Both the position numbers and the translations under genes were made by a program. DNA of 64,000 nt from Caldimonas caldifontis (GTDB lineage Bacteria > Pseudomonadota > Gammaproteobacteria > Burkholderiales > Burkholderiaceae_C): contig NZ_PSNX01000010.1 of the NCBI RefSeq assembly GCF_002930615.1, forward strand, positions 124,001 through 188,000. The letters are read 5' to 3'. The first letter of the stretch is position 1; the number at the start of each line of letters is the position of its first letter. This document shows, piece after piece, positions 35,550 to 44,533 of this stretch. The notes under the pieces are model-generated. The model was not told the origin of the DNA. It did no database searches and saw only the letters and a program-made list of their open reading frames with translations.

Positions 35550-37856
35550 ATGTCGTCCCCCGGTGCAGCTTCCTCCCGGTGCTGGCGGCGCCTGCGCTGG
35601 GGGGTGGCTGCGCTGCTCGCACTGGGGCTGGGGCTCGACCAATGGTTCCCGCCGCCCATCCCGGCGCCGCAACCCGGTACGGTGGTGCTGGCACGCGACG
35701 GCACGCCACTGCGCACCTACCCGGACCGCGACGGTCTGTGGCGTCAGCCGGTGGGCGTGGACGAGGTGTCACCGCTGTACCTGCAGGCCCTGCTCGGCTA
35801 TGAAGACCGCTGGTTCTTCTGGCACCCGGGTGTGAACCCCTGGGCCTTGCTGCGCGCAGCCTGGCAGTGGGCGACGACCGGGCAGGTGGTCTCTGGAGGC
35901 TCCACGCTCACGATGCAGGTGGCGCGCCTGATCGACCCGCCTGCGGGCGGCAGCCGCAGCGTGGGGGCGAAAGCCCGACAGATCGTGCGCGCCGTGCAAC
36001 TCGAACTGCGCCTGAGCAAGCGCGAGATCCTCACGCTCTACCTGCACCATGCGCCCATGGGCGGCATCGTCGAAGGGGTGGAGATGGCCAGCCGGCTCTA
36101 CCTGGGCAAGTCCAGCCACCACCTGAGCCACGCCGAGGCGGCCCTGCTGGCGGCCTTGCCCCAGGCGCCCTCGCGTCTGCGGCCCGACCGTGCACCGCAG
36201 GCGGCCCAGGCCGCGCGGGACAAGGTGCTGGCACGCCTGGCCGGGCAGGGGGTGTGGTCGCTGGACGTGGTGGCCGATGCCCGCCTGGAGCGGGTGGCGG
36301 TGCTGCCCTTGCGGGCACAGTGGATCGCCCCGCTGGCGGCCGAACGTCTGCGCCAGCAGGCCCGGCGCGTGGCAGGCGCCCCCGAGGTGGCCTCAACGCT
36401 CGACGTCGAACTGCAAGCCACCGTCGAGCGCCTGCTGCTCGACCGCAGCACCGGCCTGCCGCCCAAGGTGTCGATGGCCGTGCTCGTGATGCACAACGAC
36501 ACGCTGGAGGTGCTGGCCTATGCCGGCTCGGCCGACTTCAGCGACGCCGAGCGCGCAGCGCATGTGGACATGGTGCGTGGCGTGCGTTCGCCCGGCTCCA
36601 CCCTCAAGCCCTTCCTCTACGCCCTGGCCCTGGACGAAGGTCTGGTGCATTCGGAAAGCCTGCTGGTGGATGCGCCCCAGTCCTTCGGCGGCTACGCGCC
36701 CGGCAACTTCCAGGCGGCCTTCAGTGGGCCGGTGAGCGTGTCCGAAGCCCTGCAGCGCTCGCTCAACGTGCCGGCCGTCGACCTGCTCGACCGGCTTGGC
36801 CCCGCCCATTTCGCCTCGGTGCTGCGCGCGGGCGGCCTGCAACTGCGCCTGCCGCGGGGGGCCGACCCCAACCTCAGCCTCATCCTGGGCGGTGCCGGCA
36901 CCACGCTGGAAGAGCTGGTGGGTGCCTACCGCGCCCTGGCCCGCTCGGGGCTGAGTGGCCGGCCACGCCTGCAACCCGACGCCCCCATGGTCCAGGCCCG
37001 CCTGATGAGTGAAGGCGCGGCCTTCATCGTGCGCGACATCCTGGAAGCTGGTGGCCACCCGGACCGCCCGGGCATCGAAGCTCAGCGCGGCCTGGCCTGG
37101 AAGACCGGCACGAGCTTCGGCTTCCGCGACGCCTGGGCCGTGGGTGTCACCGACACGCACACCGTGGGTGTGTGGGTGGGCCGGCCCGATGGCACGCCCA
37201 ACCCGGGCTTCTTCGGCGCCAACGTGGCCGCGCCGCTGCTGCACGATCTGGTCGCCGCGTTGGGCACTGCGCCGCCTGTGCCGCGCCAGCCACCTCCCGG
37301 TGTCGCGCGTGTCACCGTCTGCTGGCCGCTGGGCCTGCGGGCCGAATCGACCGACCCGGCCCACTGCCTGCAGCGCCGCACGGGCTGGATGCTGGACGGT
37401 GCCGCCCCGCCGACCTTGCCCGACCGGGGCCGCAGCAGCGGCCTGCTGCGGGCCGGTGGCTGTCTGGATGCCTCGGGTGGTCGAGGCACGGTCCGGGCCC
37501 TCTGGCCTGTGGCCCTGGCACCTTGGGTGGTCCAGACCGACTGCGAGGCCCCGGGCACCGCCCTGCGCATCCAGGGGCTGGAGCCTGGCGCCGTGCTGCG
37601 GCCGTCGCCCGGTCAGTCCGTCGTGCGGGTCGAACTCTCGGCCCAGGGTGTGGCGGGTTCGAGCGACCCCTTGCACTGGCTCCTGAACGGCGTGCATCAC
37701 CGCCGCACGGCCGCTGGCACGCCCTGGACGCTGGAATTGCGCCACAACGGCCGCCATCGCATCACGGTGATGGATGCCCTCGGACGCCACCATCACGTCG
37801 ATGTGGCGGTGTCCGGACTACAATGTGCCACTTCGGGGTGTAGCGCAGCCTGGTAG
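35550..37856 (+). CDS. pbpC: Penicillin-binding protein 1C
   Basis: Bifunctional-type peptidoglycan enzyme, 768 residues. After an N-terminal membrane anchor (residues 15-30) the glycosyltransferase domain has LGYEDRWFFWHPG with catalytic Glu and GGSTLTMQVARL. The transpeptidase-like domain has the S-x-x-K motif at Ser350-Lys353 (SPGSTLKP), SLN, and KTGTSFGFRDAW with KTG at 518-520. A C-terminal PbpC domain follows. Partner of the macroglobulin gene upstream, presumably repairing wall where proteases breach it. The last codons are unusual: the -10 of tRNA-Pro and its first 23 bases lie within this reading frame, so the final residues (CATSGCSAAW) are read from tRNA DNA. Confidence 0.94.
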   Translation: MSSPGAASSRCWRRLRWGVAALLALGLGLDQWFPPPIPAPQPGTVVLARDGTPLRTYPDRDGLWRQPVGVDEVSPLYLQALLGYEDRWFFWHPGVNPWALLRAAWQWATTGQVVSGGSTLTMQVARLIDPPAGGSRSVGAKARQIVRAVQLELRLSKREILTLYLHHAPMGGIVEGVEMASRLYLGKSSHHLSHAEAALLAALPQAPSRLRPDRAPQAAQAARDKVLARLAGQGVWSLDVVADARLERVAVLPLRAQWIAPLAAERLRQQARRVAGAPEVASTLDVELQATVERLLLDRSTGLPPKVSMAVLVMHNDTLEVLAYAGSADFSDAERAAHVDMVRGVRSPGSTLKPFLYALALDEGLVHSESLLVDAPQSFGGYAPGNFQAAFSGPVSVSEALQRSLNVPAVDLLDRLGPAHFASVLRAGGLQLRLPRGADPNLSLILGGAGTTLEELVGAYRALARSGLSGRPRLQPDAPMVQARLMSEGAAFIVRDILEAGGHPDRPGIEAQRGLAWKTGTSFGFRDAWAVGVTDTHTVGVWVGRPDGTPNPGFFGANVAAPLLHDLVAALGTAPPVPRQPPPGVARVTVCWPLGLRAESTDPAHCLQRRTGWMLDGAAPPTLPDRGRSSGLLRAGGCLDASGGRGTVRALWPVALAPWVVQTDCEAPGTALRIQGLEPGAVLRPSPGQSVVRVELSAQGVAGSSDPLHWLLNGVHHRRTAAGTPWTLELRHNGRHRITVMDALGRHHHVDVAVSGLQCATSGCSAAW
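37819..37824 (+). promoter_or_regulatory. -10 element of tRNA-Pro within pbpC
   Basis: TACAAT ends 9 bases before the mature tRNA 5' end. A 3-of-6 -35 match (CGTCGA, 37796-37801) lies 17 bases upstream. Both are inside the pbpC coding sequence. Confidence 0.5.
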
Positions 37857-37910
37857 CGCAACTGCTTTGGGAGCAGTGGGTCGCACGTTCGAATCGTGTC
37901 ACCCCGACCA
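37834..37910 (+). tRNA. tRNA-Pro (anticodon TGG)
   Basis: CGGGGTG (37834-37840) pairs with CACCCCG (37900-37906), followed by discriminator A and encoded CCA. The anticodon arm CTGCT-TTGGGA-GCAG carries anticodon TGG. T arm CGTTCGAATCG. 77 bases. The C1-G72 pair at the acceptor end is typical of bacterial tRNA-Pro. The first 23 bases overlap the pbpC 3' end. Confidence 0.96.
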
Positions 37911-37998
37911 TCTTTCCCTTGCCTCAATTTTCGGCAATCCAGCCCCAGGCCCGATGGATACGACGTCTGGCGGCACCGTCCCCGGCGTGTGCACAGAG

Positions 37999-38018
37999 CT
38001 ATCCACAGGATCTGTGGA
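37999..38018. other. Inverted repeat containing a DnaA-box-like sequence
   Basis: CTATCCACA (37999-38007) matches the DnaA box TTATCCACA at 8 of 9; TCCACAG-GAT-CTGTGGA forms a 7-bp inverted repeat (38002-38018). It sits in the 120-base gap between tRNA-Pro and the acetyltransferase stop. Nothing else is recognisable in that gap. Confidence 0.3.
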
Positions 38019-38030
38019 CGGCGCAGGGCT

Positions 38031-38516
38031 TCAGTGGGCGAAACGCGCCAGCGCGTCGCCGGTGACGCGACAGATGCGCCAGTCGGGCATCACGGTGGCC
38101 CCCATGGCTTCGTAGAAGCGGATCGCGGGTTCGTTCCAGTCGAGCACGCTCCACTCGAAGCGCCCGCAGCCTCGTTCCACGGCCAGGCGGCCCAGATGCT
38201 GCAGCAGCGCCTTGCCGATGCCATGGCCGCGGTATTCCGGCAGCACGAAGAGGTCTTCCAGATAAAGCCCGGGCTGGCACAGGAAGGTCGAGAAGTTGGT
38301 GAAGAAGAGGGCGAAGCCCGCCGTGCGCACCGAGCCAGCTTCGTCCACCTCGGCCACCACGGCCTCGGCTGCTGGGCGGGGCCCAAAGAGCTGCGCCTGG
38401 AGTTTCTCGGGCGTGATACGCAACAGGTGCGTGAGCTTCTCGTACTCGGCCAGCGCGATGATCAGGCGGACGATGTCGTCCACGTCGCGAGGCTCGGCGG
38501 GGCGCAAGATGGCCAT
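38031..38516 (-). CDS. GNAT-family N-acetyltransferase
   Basis: A 161-residue acetyltransferase. The acetyl-CoA-binding motif A is YLEDLFVLPEYRGHGIGKAL (R-G-H-G-I-G), and NEPAIRFYEAMGA is motif B. The N-terminus LRPAEPRDVDDIVRLI and FALFFTNFSTF resemble the diamine (spermidine/spermine-type) acetyltransferase branch, where this F-x-N-F-S-x-F stretch occurs; substrate remains uncertain. Stands alone, 16 bases from the tRNA-Arg CCA end. Confidence 0.88.
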   Translation of the reverse strand: MAILRPAEPRDVDDIVRLIIALAEYEKLTHLLRITPEKLQAQLFGPRPAAEAVVAEVDEAGSVRTAGFALFFTNFSTFLCQPGLYLEDLFVLPEYRGHGIGKALLQHLGRLAVERGCGRFEWSVLDWNEPAIRFYEAMGATVMPDWRICRVTGDALARFAH

Positions 38517-38532
38517 GGCATTGGCGTGCAGT

Positions 38533-38609
38533 TGGCCTGCCCGGAGGGACTCGAACCCCCGACCTGCTGCTTAGAAGGCAGCTGCTCTATCCAGTTGAGC
38601 TACGGGCAG
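38533..38609 (-). tRNA. tRNA-Arg (anticodon TCT)
   Basis: Minus strand: CTGCCCG at 38609-38603 pairs with CGGGCAG, then discriminator G and encoded CCA (38535-38533). Anticodon loop CTTCTAA gives TCT. D arm and GGTTCGAGTCC T arm are normal. 77 bases. Confidence 0.96.
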
Positions 38610-38642
38610 AAAAGAAGGATTCTACGTGCCCGGTGTTCTGTC

Positions 38643-39056
38643 TCAGTGGTCGTACACGGTGTCGAAGGAGCGGAAGCCCTTGACCTCGATCGGGTTGCCC
38701 GACGGGTCGCGGAAGAACATGGTCCATTGCTCGCCGGGTTCGCCCTCGAAGCGCACCTGGGGTTCCAGCACGAAGGAGGTGCCTGCGGCACGCAGGCGTT
38801 CGGCAAGGGCCTGCCAGTCGGGCAGCTCCAGCACCACTCCGAGGTGGGGCATGGGCACGAGATGTTGGCCGACGTGGCCGGTGTTGGTGGTGGCGAAGGG
38901 CTCGCCCAGGTGCAGCGAGATCTGATGGCCGAAGAAGTCGAAGTCAACCCAGGTGTCGGTGGAGCGGCCTTCGCGGCAGCCCAGCACGCCGCCGTAGAAG
39001 CGGCGCGCGGCGTCGAGGTCGTGCACGTGGTAGGCGAGATGGAAGAGGCTGCGCAT
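38643..39056 (-). CDS. Glyoxalase/VOC-fold metalloprotein
   Basis: A 137-residue vicinal-oxygen-chelate protein with two beta-alpha-beta-beta-beta modules. Likely metal ligands: the histidine in LFHLAYHVHDLDAARRFY, the H in LVPMPHLGVVLEL and the glutamate in DPSGNPIEVKGF. It resembles glyoxalase/dioxygenase-superfamily members of unknown substrate rather than glyoxalase I. Upstream of tRNA-Arg on the same strand; the patatin gene precedes it by 33 bases, so it could be the last gene of that transcript. Confidence 0.85.
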   Translation of the reverse strand: MRSLFHLAYHVHDLDAARRFYGGVLGCREGRSTDTWVDFDFFGHQISLHLGEPFATTNTGHVGQHLVPMPHLGVVLELPDWQALAERLRAAGTSFVLEPQVRFEGEPGEQWTMFFRDPSGNPIEVKGFRSFDTVYDH

Positions 39057-39089
39057 GGTGTGTGGCCGATGAAGTTGAGGAAGGATGGC

Positions 39090-41318
39090 TCAGGGCCGTC
39101 CCAGGAAGAAGTAGGCCGCCCGGCGTCCGCCATCGGCATGCCCATAGGCGAGATAGACCGGACCCAGGGGCGAGTCGAAGGCAAAGTAGATCGAGCCGCC
39201 TCGTCGCAACGAGGTACGGCTGGATCCGAACGCTGATTCTCCGATGCGGCCCGCTTCCAGCGAAATGCCGAGGTAGGCCCCGTCGAAAAGATCGGCCTGG
39301 GCGAGGCGGTAGTTGTAGTTGATGCGCGCGTAGCCGACCTCGGTGCCCGTGAGCTCCCCGGTCTGGTAGCCCGAAAGGCGCTGGAAGCCGCCGAGGCTGA
39401 ACAGTTCGTAGTCGGGTAGCGCGGTGTCGCCCAGCGCGCGGCCCGCAAAGCCCGACAGCAGGACCGTGTGGGCGCCCAGGGTGAGCGGCTTGGTGGCGGA
39501 GGCGTAGGCCTTGGTGTATCGGTCCTTGGCTCCCAGCCGGGGGTGGGAGGCGTAGATCGAAAGGTCGACGGCATAGCCTTCACGTGGGAAGCGCGAATTG
39601 TCGAGCGTGTCCAGGCCAAGCTGCAGTCGGGCGGCCCCCATCTGCGCCTTGGGTAGATCGGTGACGCCAGCGAGCACATTGGTGTCTTCGCTCAGGCGCA
39701 GGCGGCCGCGGAACAATCCCAGTCGCAGCTCGCCCGCGGTCCCCAGCGTGAGGCCGACATCACCACCCACACCACTGAGCGTGCGGCGCAGGCGCACGAG
39801 ACGCTGCTGGCCGTCGCTGGAGAAGATGTCGAGTGGGTCACGCTGCAGTAGCGCGTGGCCAGAGACGAAAAATGTCTGCCGGGTGTCGAGCGGCTGGTAC
39901 CACTCGGTGCGCACGAGGTCGTTGCGGCCTACCTGGACGTCAGTGCGCCATTCGGCGCCCAGGGCATTCAGCCACGTCGATCGATGCGTACCGAGCAAGT
40001 TGAAGTAGGCGTTGCCTTTGAAGTCCGACGACAGTGCCAGACCAAACCGCAGGTAGTTGGGCCCCCAAGGCTTTTCCGCGACCTCGGTGACCAGCACGTT
40101 GCGGCCATCCTCTTCGATGAGCGCGTAGTTCACACTCTCGAAGTCGCCGCGCGCGAAGATGCGCTTCATGTCTGCGTCGAGCCGGCGGCTGTCGAAGGCA
40201 TCGCCTTCTTGCGTGAGCATGCTCGCTCGCACCACGTCAGGATTGACCTTGTCGGTGCCGCTGACGCGGATTTCGTCGATCCGGGTGGCCATGCGCCGTT
40301 CACCCTGGAATCGGGCGATCATCAGCGATTCATAGACTGGCGGCGGCAAGCTCAGACGGGACAAGGCCTCGCGTGCGGCGCGCGCTGCCTCCTCGCCCCG
40401 CTGCGCCGCCTCTGAAAGCCGGTCGAAGTTGGCCGAGCTGATGTTGCCCAGGTCCGGCGTGATGAGAATGTCCCTGTCTTTCAGTTCGGACAGCGACTGT
40501 CGGACATTGGCCTGCGTGAGGATGCCGATCACCTGCTCGGTGACCGACAGAATGGACGAGATCTCCTCCCGCTTCAGCAGGGGGGTGCCCACGTTCACGG
40601 CGATCACCACGTCGGCCCCGAGCTGGCGCGCCAGGTCGACGGGCAGGTTGCGGGTGAGCCCGCCATCGACGAGCAAGCGGCCATCGATCTCGACCGGCGT
40701 CACGGCACCGGGCACAGCCATGCTGGCACGCACGGCCTGGGTCAGACTGCCTTCGGACAGCACCACCATCTCGCCGGTGGCCAGATCGGTGGCCACGGCC
40801 CGGAAGGGCACGGGCAGACGGTCGAACTCGGTGTGCGCCTGGCGCCGCGTGAGCCGGCGCAGCACGGCTTCGAGCGAGACGCCCGCAACGGCCCCCTTGG
40901 GCAGGGCCAGGCCGTCAGCCCGCACACCGACCTCAGGACCGATGAAGTTGGTGCCATCGTCCACCTTGTGCCGATAGGGCTCGTCCGCCCGACGGGAGTC
41001 GCGGAAGAGGGCGCCGGTGCTCAGGCCCTTCATCTCTTCCTCGATGGCCGGCAAGGGCAGGCCGCTGGCGTAGGCCGCTCCCACGATCGATCCCGCGCTC
41101 GTGCCGACAATCACGTCCACGGGCACCCGAAGCTCTTCCAGCACGCGCAGGACCCCGATGTGGGCACCGCCTCGGGCGCCACCGCCGGAGAGCACGAGCC
41201 CGATGCGCGCTCGCGCATTGTCGGCAGCAGGGCTCTCGGCCAGCTGTGCCCAACCCGCCCAGGGCCACAGCAACGCGGCGGCCGCCAGCCAGGCGGCCGG
41301 ACGCAGGACGGGGCGCAT
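39090..41318 (-). CDS. PlpD-like patatin phospholipase fused to an Omp85 barrel (type Vd)
   Basis: A 742-residue outer-membrane protein. Signal peptide cleaved after residue 24 (WAGWA). Patatin domain: oxyanion loop GGGARGGAHIG (45-55), nucleophile Ser74 in GTSAG, and the dyad aspartate Asp218 in VDGG. A POTRA-like segment follows (about residues 330-400, IDEIRVSGTDKVN), then a 16-strand Omp85-type barrel ending AAYFFLGRP. This architecture is the type Vd secretion/PlpD family, which releases or displays a lipase. Its start overlaps the GST stop by one base, so the GST gene is probably upstream in the same mRNA. Confidence 0.9.
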   Translation of the reverse strand: MRPVLRPAAWLAAAALLWPWAGWAQLAESPAADNARARIGLVLSGGGARGGAHIGVLRVLEELRVPVDVIVGTSAGSIVGAAYASGLPLPAIEEEMKGLSTGALFRDSRRADEPYRHKVDDGTNFIGPEVGVRADGLALPKGAVAGVSLEAVLRRLTRRQAHTEFDRLPVPFRAVATDLATGEMVVLSEGSLTQAVRASMAVPGAVTPVEIDGRLLVDGGLTRNLPVDLARQLGADVVIAVNVGTPLLKREEISSILSVTEQVIGILTQANVRQSLSELKDRDILITPDLGNISSANFDRLSEAAQRGEEAARAAREALSRLSLPPPVYESLMIARFQGERRMATRIDEIRVSGTDKVNPDVVRASMLTQEGDAFDSRRLDADMKRIFARGDFESVNYALIEEDGRNVLVTEVAEKPWGPNYLRFGLALSSDFKGNAYFNLLGTHRSTWLNALGAEWRTDVQVGRNDLVRTEWYQPLDTRQTFFVSGHALLQRDPLDIFSSDGQQRLVRLRRTLSGVGGDVGLTLGTAGELRLGLFRGRLRLSEDTNVLAGVTDLPKAQMGAARLQLGLDTLDNSRFPREGYAVDLSIYASHPRLGAKDRYTKAYASATKPLTLGAHTVLLSGFAGRALGDTALPDYELFSLGGFQRLSGYQTGELTGTEVGYARINYNYRLAQADLFDGAYLGISLEAGRIGESAFGSSRTSLRRGGSIYFAFDSPLGPVYLAYGHADGGRRAAYFFLGRP

Positions 41319-42010
41319 CAGTGGCGTCGGTACTGTTCCGAGCCGAACAGCACCTCGCGGGCCTTGTCGTCGGTGATGGGCTTGCGGCGGTCGGCCAGCA
41401 CTTCTACGCCGCGCTGCACGGCCGGGCGGGCCGCGATTTCGTCGAACCATCCCTTGAGGTGCGGGTAGTCGTTCCAGTCGATGCCCTGGTTCTTCCAGGA
41501 CCGCAGCCAGGGGAAGATGGCCATGTCGGCGATGCCGTACTCCGGGCCGCCGATGTAGCGGCTGTTGGCCAGGCGCTTGTCCATCACGCCGTAGAGACGT
41601 CGGGCCTCGTTGGTGTAACGGTCGATCGCGTAGTCGATCTTCTGAGGTGCGTAGATGCGGAAGTGGTGCGCCTGACCCAGCATCGGGCCCACGCCGCCCA
41701 TCTGGAACATCAGCCACTGCAGCACCTCGTACTTGCCGCGGGTGTCGGCCGGCAGGAAGCGTCCGGTCTTGCCGGCCAGATAAAGCAGGATGGCGCCCGA
41801 CTCGAACAGCGAGATCGGTTGGCCGTCCGGGCCGTCGGGATCGATGATCGCGGGGATCTTGTTGTTGGGGCTGATGGCCAGGAAGTCGGGCTGGAACTGG
41901 TCGCCGGCGCCGATGTCCACCGGCACCACCTTGTAAGGCAGCCCGCATTCCTCCAGCATGATGTGGACCTTGTGGCCATTGGGTGTGGCCCAGGAATGCA
42001 CCTCGATCAT
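41318..42010 (-). CDS. Glutathione S-transferase (YfcG/YghU-like)
   Basis: A 230-residue GST. The thioredoxin-like N-domain reads IEVHSWATPNGHKVHIMLEE, with T-P-N rather than a catalytic Tyr/Cys, and NNKIPAIIDPDG holds the cis-proline, then SLFESGAILLYLA (glutathione gamma-glutamyl contact). This matches YfcG/YghU-type disulfide-bond oxidoreductases. C-domain all-helical. First gene ahead of the PlpD-like gene; the one-base overlap (TGATG) implies coupling, although a functional link is not obvious. Confidence 0.9.
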   Translation of the reverse strand: MIEVHSWATPNGHKVHIMLEECGLPYKVVPVDIGAGDQFQPDFLAISPNNKIPAIIDPDGPDGQPISLFESGAILLYLAGKTGRFLPADTRGKYEVLQWLMFQMGGVGPMLGQAHHFRIYAPQKIDYAIDRYTNEARRLYGVMDKRLANSRYIGGPEYGIADMAIFPWLRSWKNQGIDWNDYPHLKGWFDEIAARPAVQRGVEVLADRRKPITDDKAREVLFGSEQYRRH

Positions 42011-42104
42011 GGACAGACCTCCGTCGGCTGGGATTGCGGGGATATTGCGTGATTGCGTGCCGCCAATCTAGCCGATCCTCAGCGCCTGTGCCGTCCTGCC
42101 CATG

Positions 42105-42130
42105 AAAAACGCCCGCGCGCAGGCGGGCGT
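42105..42130 (-). terminator. Intrinsic terminator after the acyl-CoA dehydrogenase
   Basis: On the minus strand ACGCCCGC-CTGCGC-GCGGGCGT is followed by TTTTT. It lies 20 bases past the stop of the dehydrogenase gene and closes the kinase-dehydrogenase transcript. Confidence 0.88.
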
Positions 42131-42149
42131 CCCATCAGCGCGAGGGGCA

Positions 42150-43367
42150 TCAGGCAGCGTGGCGCCCCAGTTCCCACTTCGCGATGGCGTTGCGGTGCAC
42201 CTCGTCCGGGCCGTCAGCGAAGCGCAGCGTGCGGGCGTGGGCATAGAAGTTGGCCAAGGGGAAGTCCTGGCACATGCCGGCCCCGCCGTGCACCTGCATG
42301 GCCCAGTCGATCACCTGGCAGGCCATGCTGGGCGCCACCACCTTGATCATCGCGATCTCCAGCTTGGCGGTCTTGTTGCCCGCCACGTCCATCATCCACG
42401 CAGCCTTCATCGTCAGCAGGCGGGCCTGCTCGATCATGCAGCGGGCCTCGGCGATGCGCTCCTGGGTGACCGTCTGCTGGGCGATGGTCTTGCCGAAGGC
42501 CACGCGCGAGGAGGCGCGCTTGCACATCAGTTCCAACGAGCGCTCGGCCAGGCCGATCAGGCGCATGCAGTGGTGGATGCGGCCGGGGCCCAGGCGACCC
42601 TGGGCAATCTCGAAGCCGCGGCCTTCGCCCAGCAGGATGTTGCTGGCCGGCACGCGAACGTTCTCGAACAGCACCTCCATGTGGCCGTGCGGGGCGTCGT
42701 CGTAGCCCATCACGTGCAGGGGGCGCAGCACCTTGACGCCCGGGGTGTCGGCGGGCACGAGGATCATCGACTGCTGGCTGTGCTTGGGCGCGGTCGGATC
42801 GGTTTTGCCCATGAAGATGTAGATCTTGCAGCGCGGATCGCCGGCCCCCGACGTCCACCACTTGCGGCCATTGATGATGTAGTCGTCGCCCTGGCGCTCG
42901 ATGCGCGACTCGATGTTGGTGGCATCCGACGAGGCCACGGCTGGCTCGGTCATCGCAAAGGCGCTGCGGATCTTGCCGTCGAGCAGGGGTTCGAGCCACT
43001 GCTTCTTGTGCTCGGCCGTGCCGTAGCGCACGATGGTTTCCATGTTGCCGGTGTCGGGCGCCGAGCAGTTGAAGACCTCGCTCGACCAGGGCACCCGGCC
43101 CATGATCTCGGCCAGCGGCGCGTATTCCTGGTTCAGCAGACCGGCGCCGTATTCGCTTTCCGGCAGGAAGAGGTTCCACAGCCCGGCAGCACGTGCCTTC
43201 ACCTTCAGGTCCTCGATCACCTGCAGGGGCTTCCAGCGGTTGCCGGCGGCCGTGTTGGCGGCCTGCTCCTCGTCGTAGCGGGCCTCAGCCGGATAGATGT
43301 GCTCGGCCATGAAGGCCTGCAGCTTGTCCTGCAGTGCCCGCGTCCTGGGGGTGTATTCGAAGTCCAT
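42150..43367 (-). CDS. Acyl-CoA dehydrogenase (ACAD10/11-like)
   Basis: FAD-dependent acyl-CoA dehydrogenase, 405 residues. Family segments: [35 protein letters not shown] (FAD/substrate loop), [11 protein letters not shown], and the C-terminal [15 protein letters not shown]. The ACAD11-type tryptophan pair (KWWTSG) and the gene immediately upstream, an aminoglycoside-phosphotransferase-fold kinase, reproduce the domain pair fused in human ACAD11 and split in bacteria (LvaA/LvaC of Pseudomonas putida). It may therefore act on a 4-phospho-acyl-CoA, an inference. Gap to the kinase is 34 bases; a terminator follows. Confidence 0.9.
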   Translation of the reverse strand: MDFEYTPRTRALQDKLQAFMAEHIYPAEARYDEEQAANTAAGNRWKPLQVIEDLKVKARAAGLWNLFLPESEYGAGLLNQEYAPLAEIMGRVPWSSEVFNCSAPDTGNMETIVRYGTAEHKKQWLEPLLDGKIRSAFAMTEPAVASSDATNIESRIERQGDDYIINGRKWWTSGAGDPRCKIYIFMGKTDPTAPKHSQQSMILVPADTPGVKVLRPLHVMGYDDAPHGHMEVLFENVRVPASNILLGEGRGFEIAQGRLGPGRIHHCMRLIGLAERSLELMCKRASSRVAFGKTIAQQTVTQERIAEARCMIEQARLLTMKAAWMMDVAGNKTAKLEIAMIKVVAPSMACQVIDWAMQVHGGAGMCQDFPLANFYAHARTLRFADGPDEVHRNAIAKWELGRHAA

Positions 43368-43401
43368 GGTGTCTCCGTCGGGTGTGGGTGGGAAGGGCTG
43401 G

Positions 43402-44478
43402 TCAGCTGCGCGTGGCGAAGCGCCAGCCCATTTCGGCCAGAGGTCGTGCGCCGGCACCGGCCTGTCGGGCCTGCGCGCTGGAAGCCGTGCCGTCCTCCAC
43501 CCGCTTGGCGATGCCCTGCAGGATGCCGGCGATACGGAACAGGTTGTAGGCGAGGTAGAAGTTCCAGTCCGCCATCACCGCGTCGGGGTCGGCGCGGCCG
43601 GTGCGCTCGCAGTAGCGGCGCACATACTCGCGTTCATTGGGGATGCCCAGCGAGGCCAGGTCCAGCCCGCCGATGCCACGGAAGGCCCCTGGCGGGATGT
43701 GCCAGGACATGCAGTGGTAGCTGAAGTCGGCCAGGGGGTGGCCGATGGTGGACAGCTCCCAGTCGAGCACCGCCAGCACGCGTGGCTCGCTGGGGTGGAA
43801 GATGAGGTTGTCCAACCGGTAGTCGCCGTGCACGATGGAGACCTGCGACTCGTCGCGTGCGCTGTCGGGGATGTGGGCCGGCAGCCATTCGATGAGCCGG
43901 TCCATCGCCTCGATGGGCTGCGTGATGGAGGCCTGGTACTGCTTGGTCCAGCGCGCGATCTGGCGCTCGAAGTAGTTGCCGGGCTTGCCGTAGTCGGCCA
44001 GCCCGCGTTCGCGGAAGTCCACGCTGTGCAGCGCGGCGATCACACGGTTCATCTCGTCGTAGATGGCGCCTCGCTCGGCGGGGTTCAACGAGGGAAGCGA
44101 CTGCTCCCACAGCACGCGGCCTTCCACGTACTCCATGATGTAGAAGGCGCGGCCGATGACCGATTCGTCATCGCACAGCACATGCATCCGGGCCACCGGC
44201 ACGGCGGTGCCGTGCAGGGCTTTCATGACGGTGAACTCACGTTCGATGGCATGGGCAGAGGGCAGCAGCCGGGCCACCGGGCCCGGCTTGGCGCGCATCA
44301 CATAACTGCACGAGGGGGTGGTGAGCTTGTACGTGGGGTTGGACTGGCCTCCCTTGAACTGCTCGACCGACAGCGGGCCTTCGAAGCCGGGCAGATGCTG
44401 GCGCAGATAGGCTTCGAGCGCCGCGGTGTCGAAGCGGTGCTGTTCGGCAACGGGGCGGGTTCCGGTCTGGGCTTCCAT
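43402..44478 (-). CDS. ACAD10/11-type phosphotransferase (4-hydroxyacyl-CoA kinase candidate)
   Basis: A 358-residue protein kinase-like/APH-fold enzyme. The catalytic Brenner motif is H217-G-D219-x4-N224 ([15 protein letters not shown]), and the metal-binding position is D239-W-E ([16 protein letters not shown]), the form found in the ACAD10/11 N-terminal family rather than DFG. N-lobe: [13 protein letters not shown] replaces the glycine-rich loop. AGGA 8 bases upstream sets the start at 44478; the frame is open further upstream into the regulator. Likely phosphorylates a hydroxyl of an acyl-CoA, with the adjacent dehydrogenase completing phosphate loss. Confidence 0.9.
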   Translation of the reverse strand: MEAQTGTRPVAEQHRFDTAALEAYLRQHLPGFEGPLSVEQFKGGQSNPTYKLTTPSCSYVMRAKPGPVARLLPSAHAIEREFTVMKALHGTAVPVARMHVLCDDESVIGRAFYIMEYVEGRVLWEQSLPSLNPAERGAIYDEMNRVIAALHSVDFRERGLADYGKPGNYFERQIARWTKQYQASITQPIEAMDRLIEWLPAHIPDSARDESQVSIVHGDYRLDNLIFHPSEPRVLAVLDWELSTIGHPLADFSYHCMSWHIPPGAFRGIGGLDLASLGIPNEREYVRRYCERTGRADPDAVMADWNFYLAYNLFRIAGILQGIAKRVEDGTASSAQARQAGAGARPLAEMGWRFATRS

Positions 44479-44533
44479 CAGGCGTTCCTGTTGTAGGTCA
44501 ACGTGAGCCGGGCGCCTGCCGAAGCGCAGCCCG

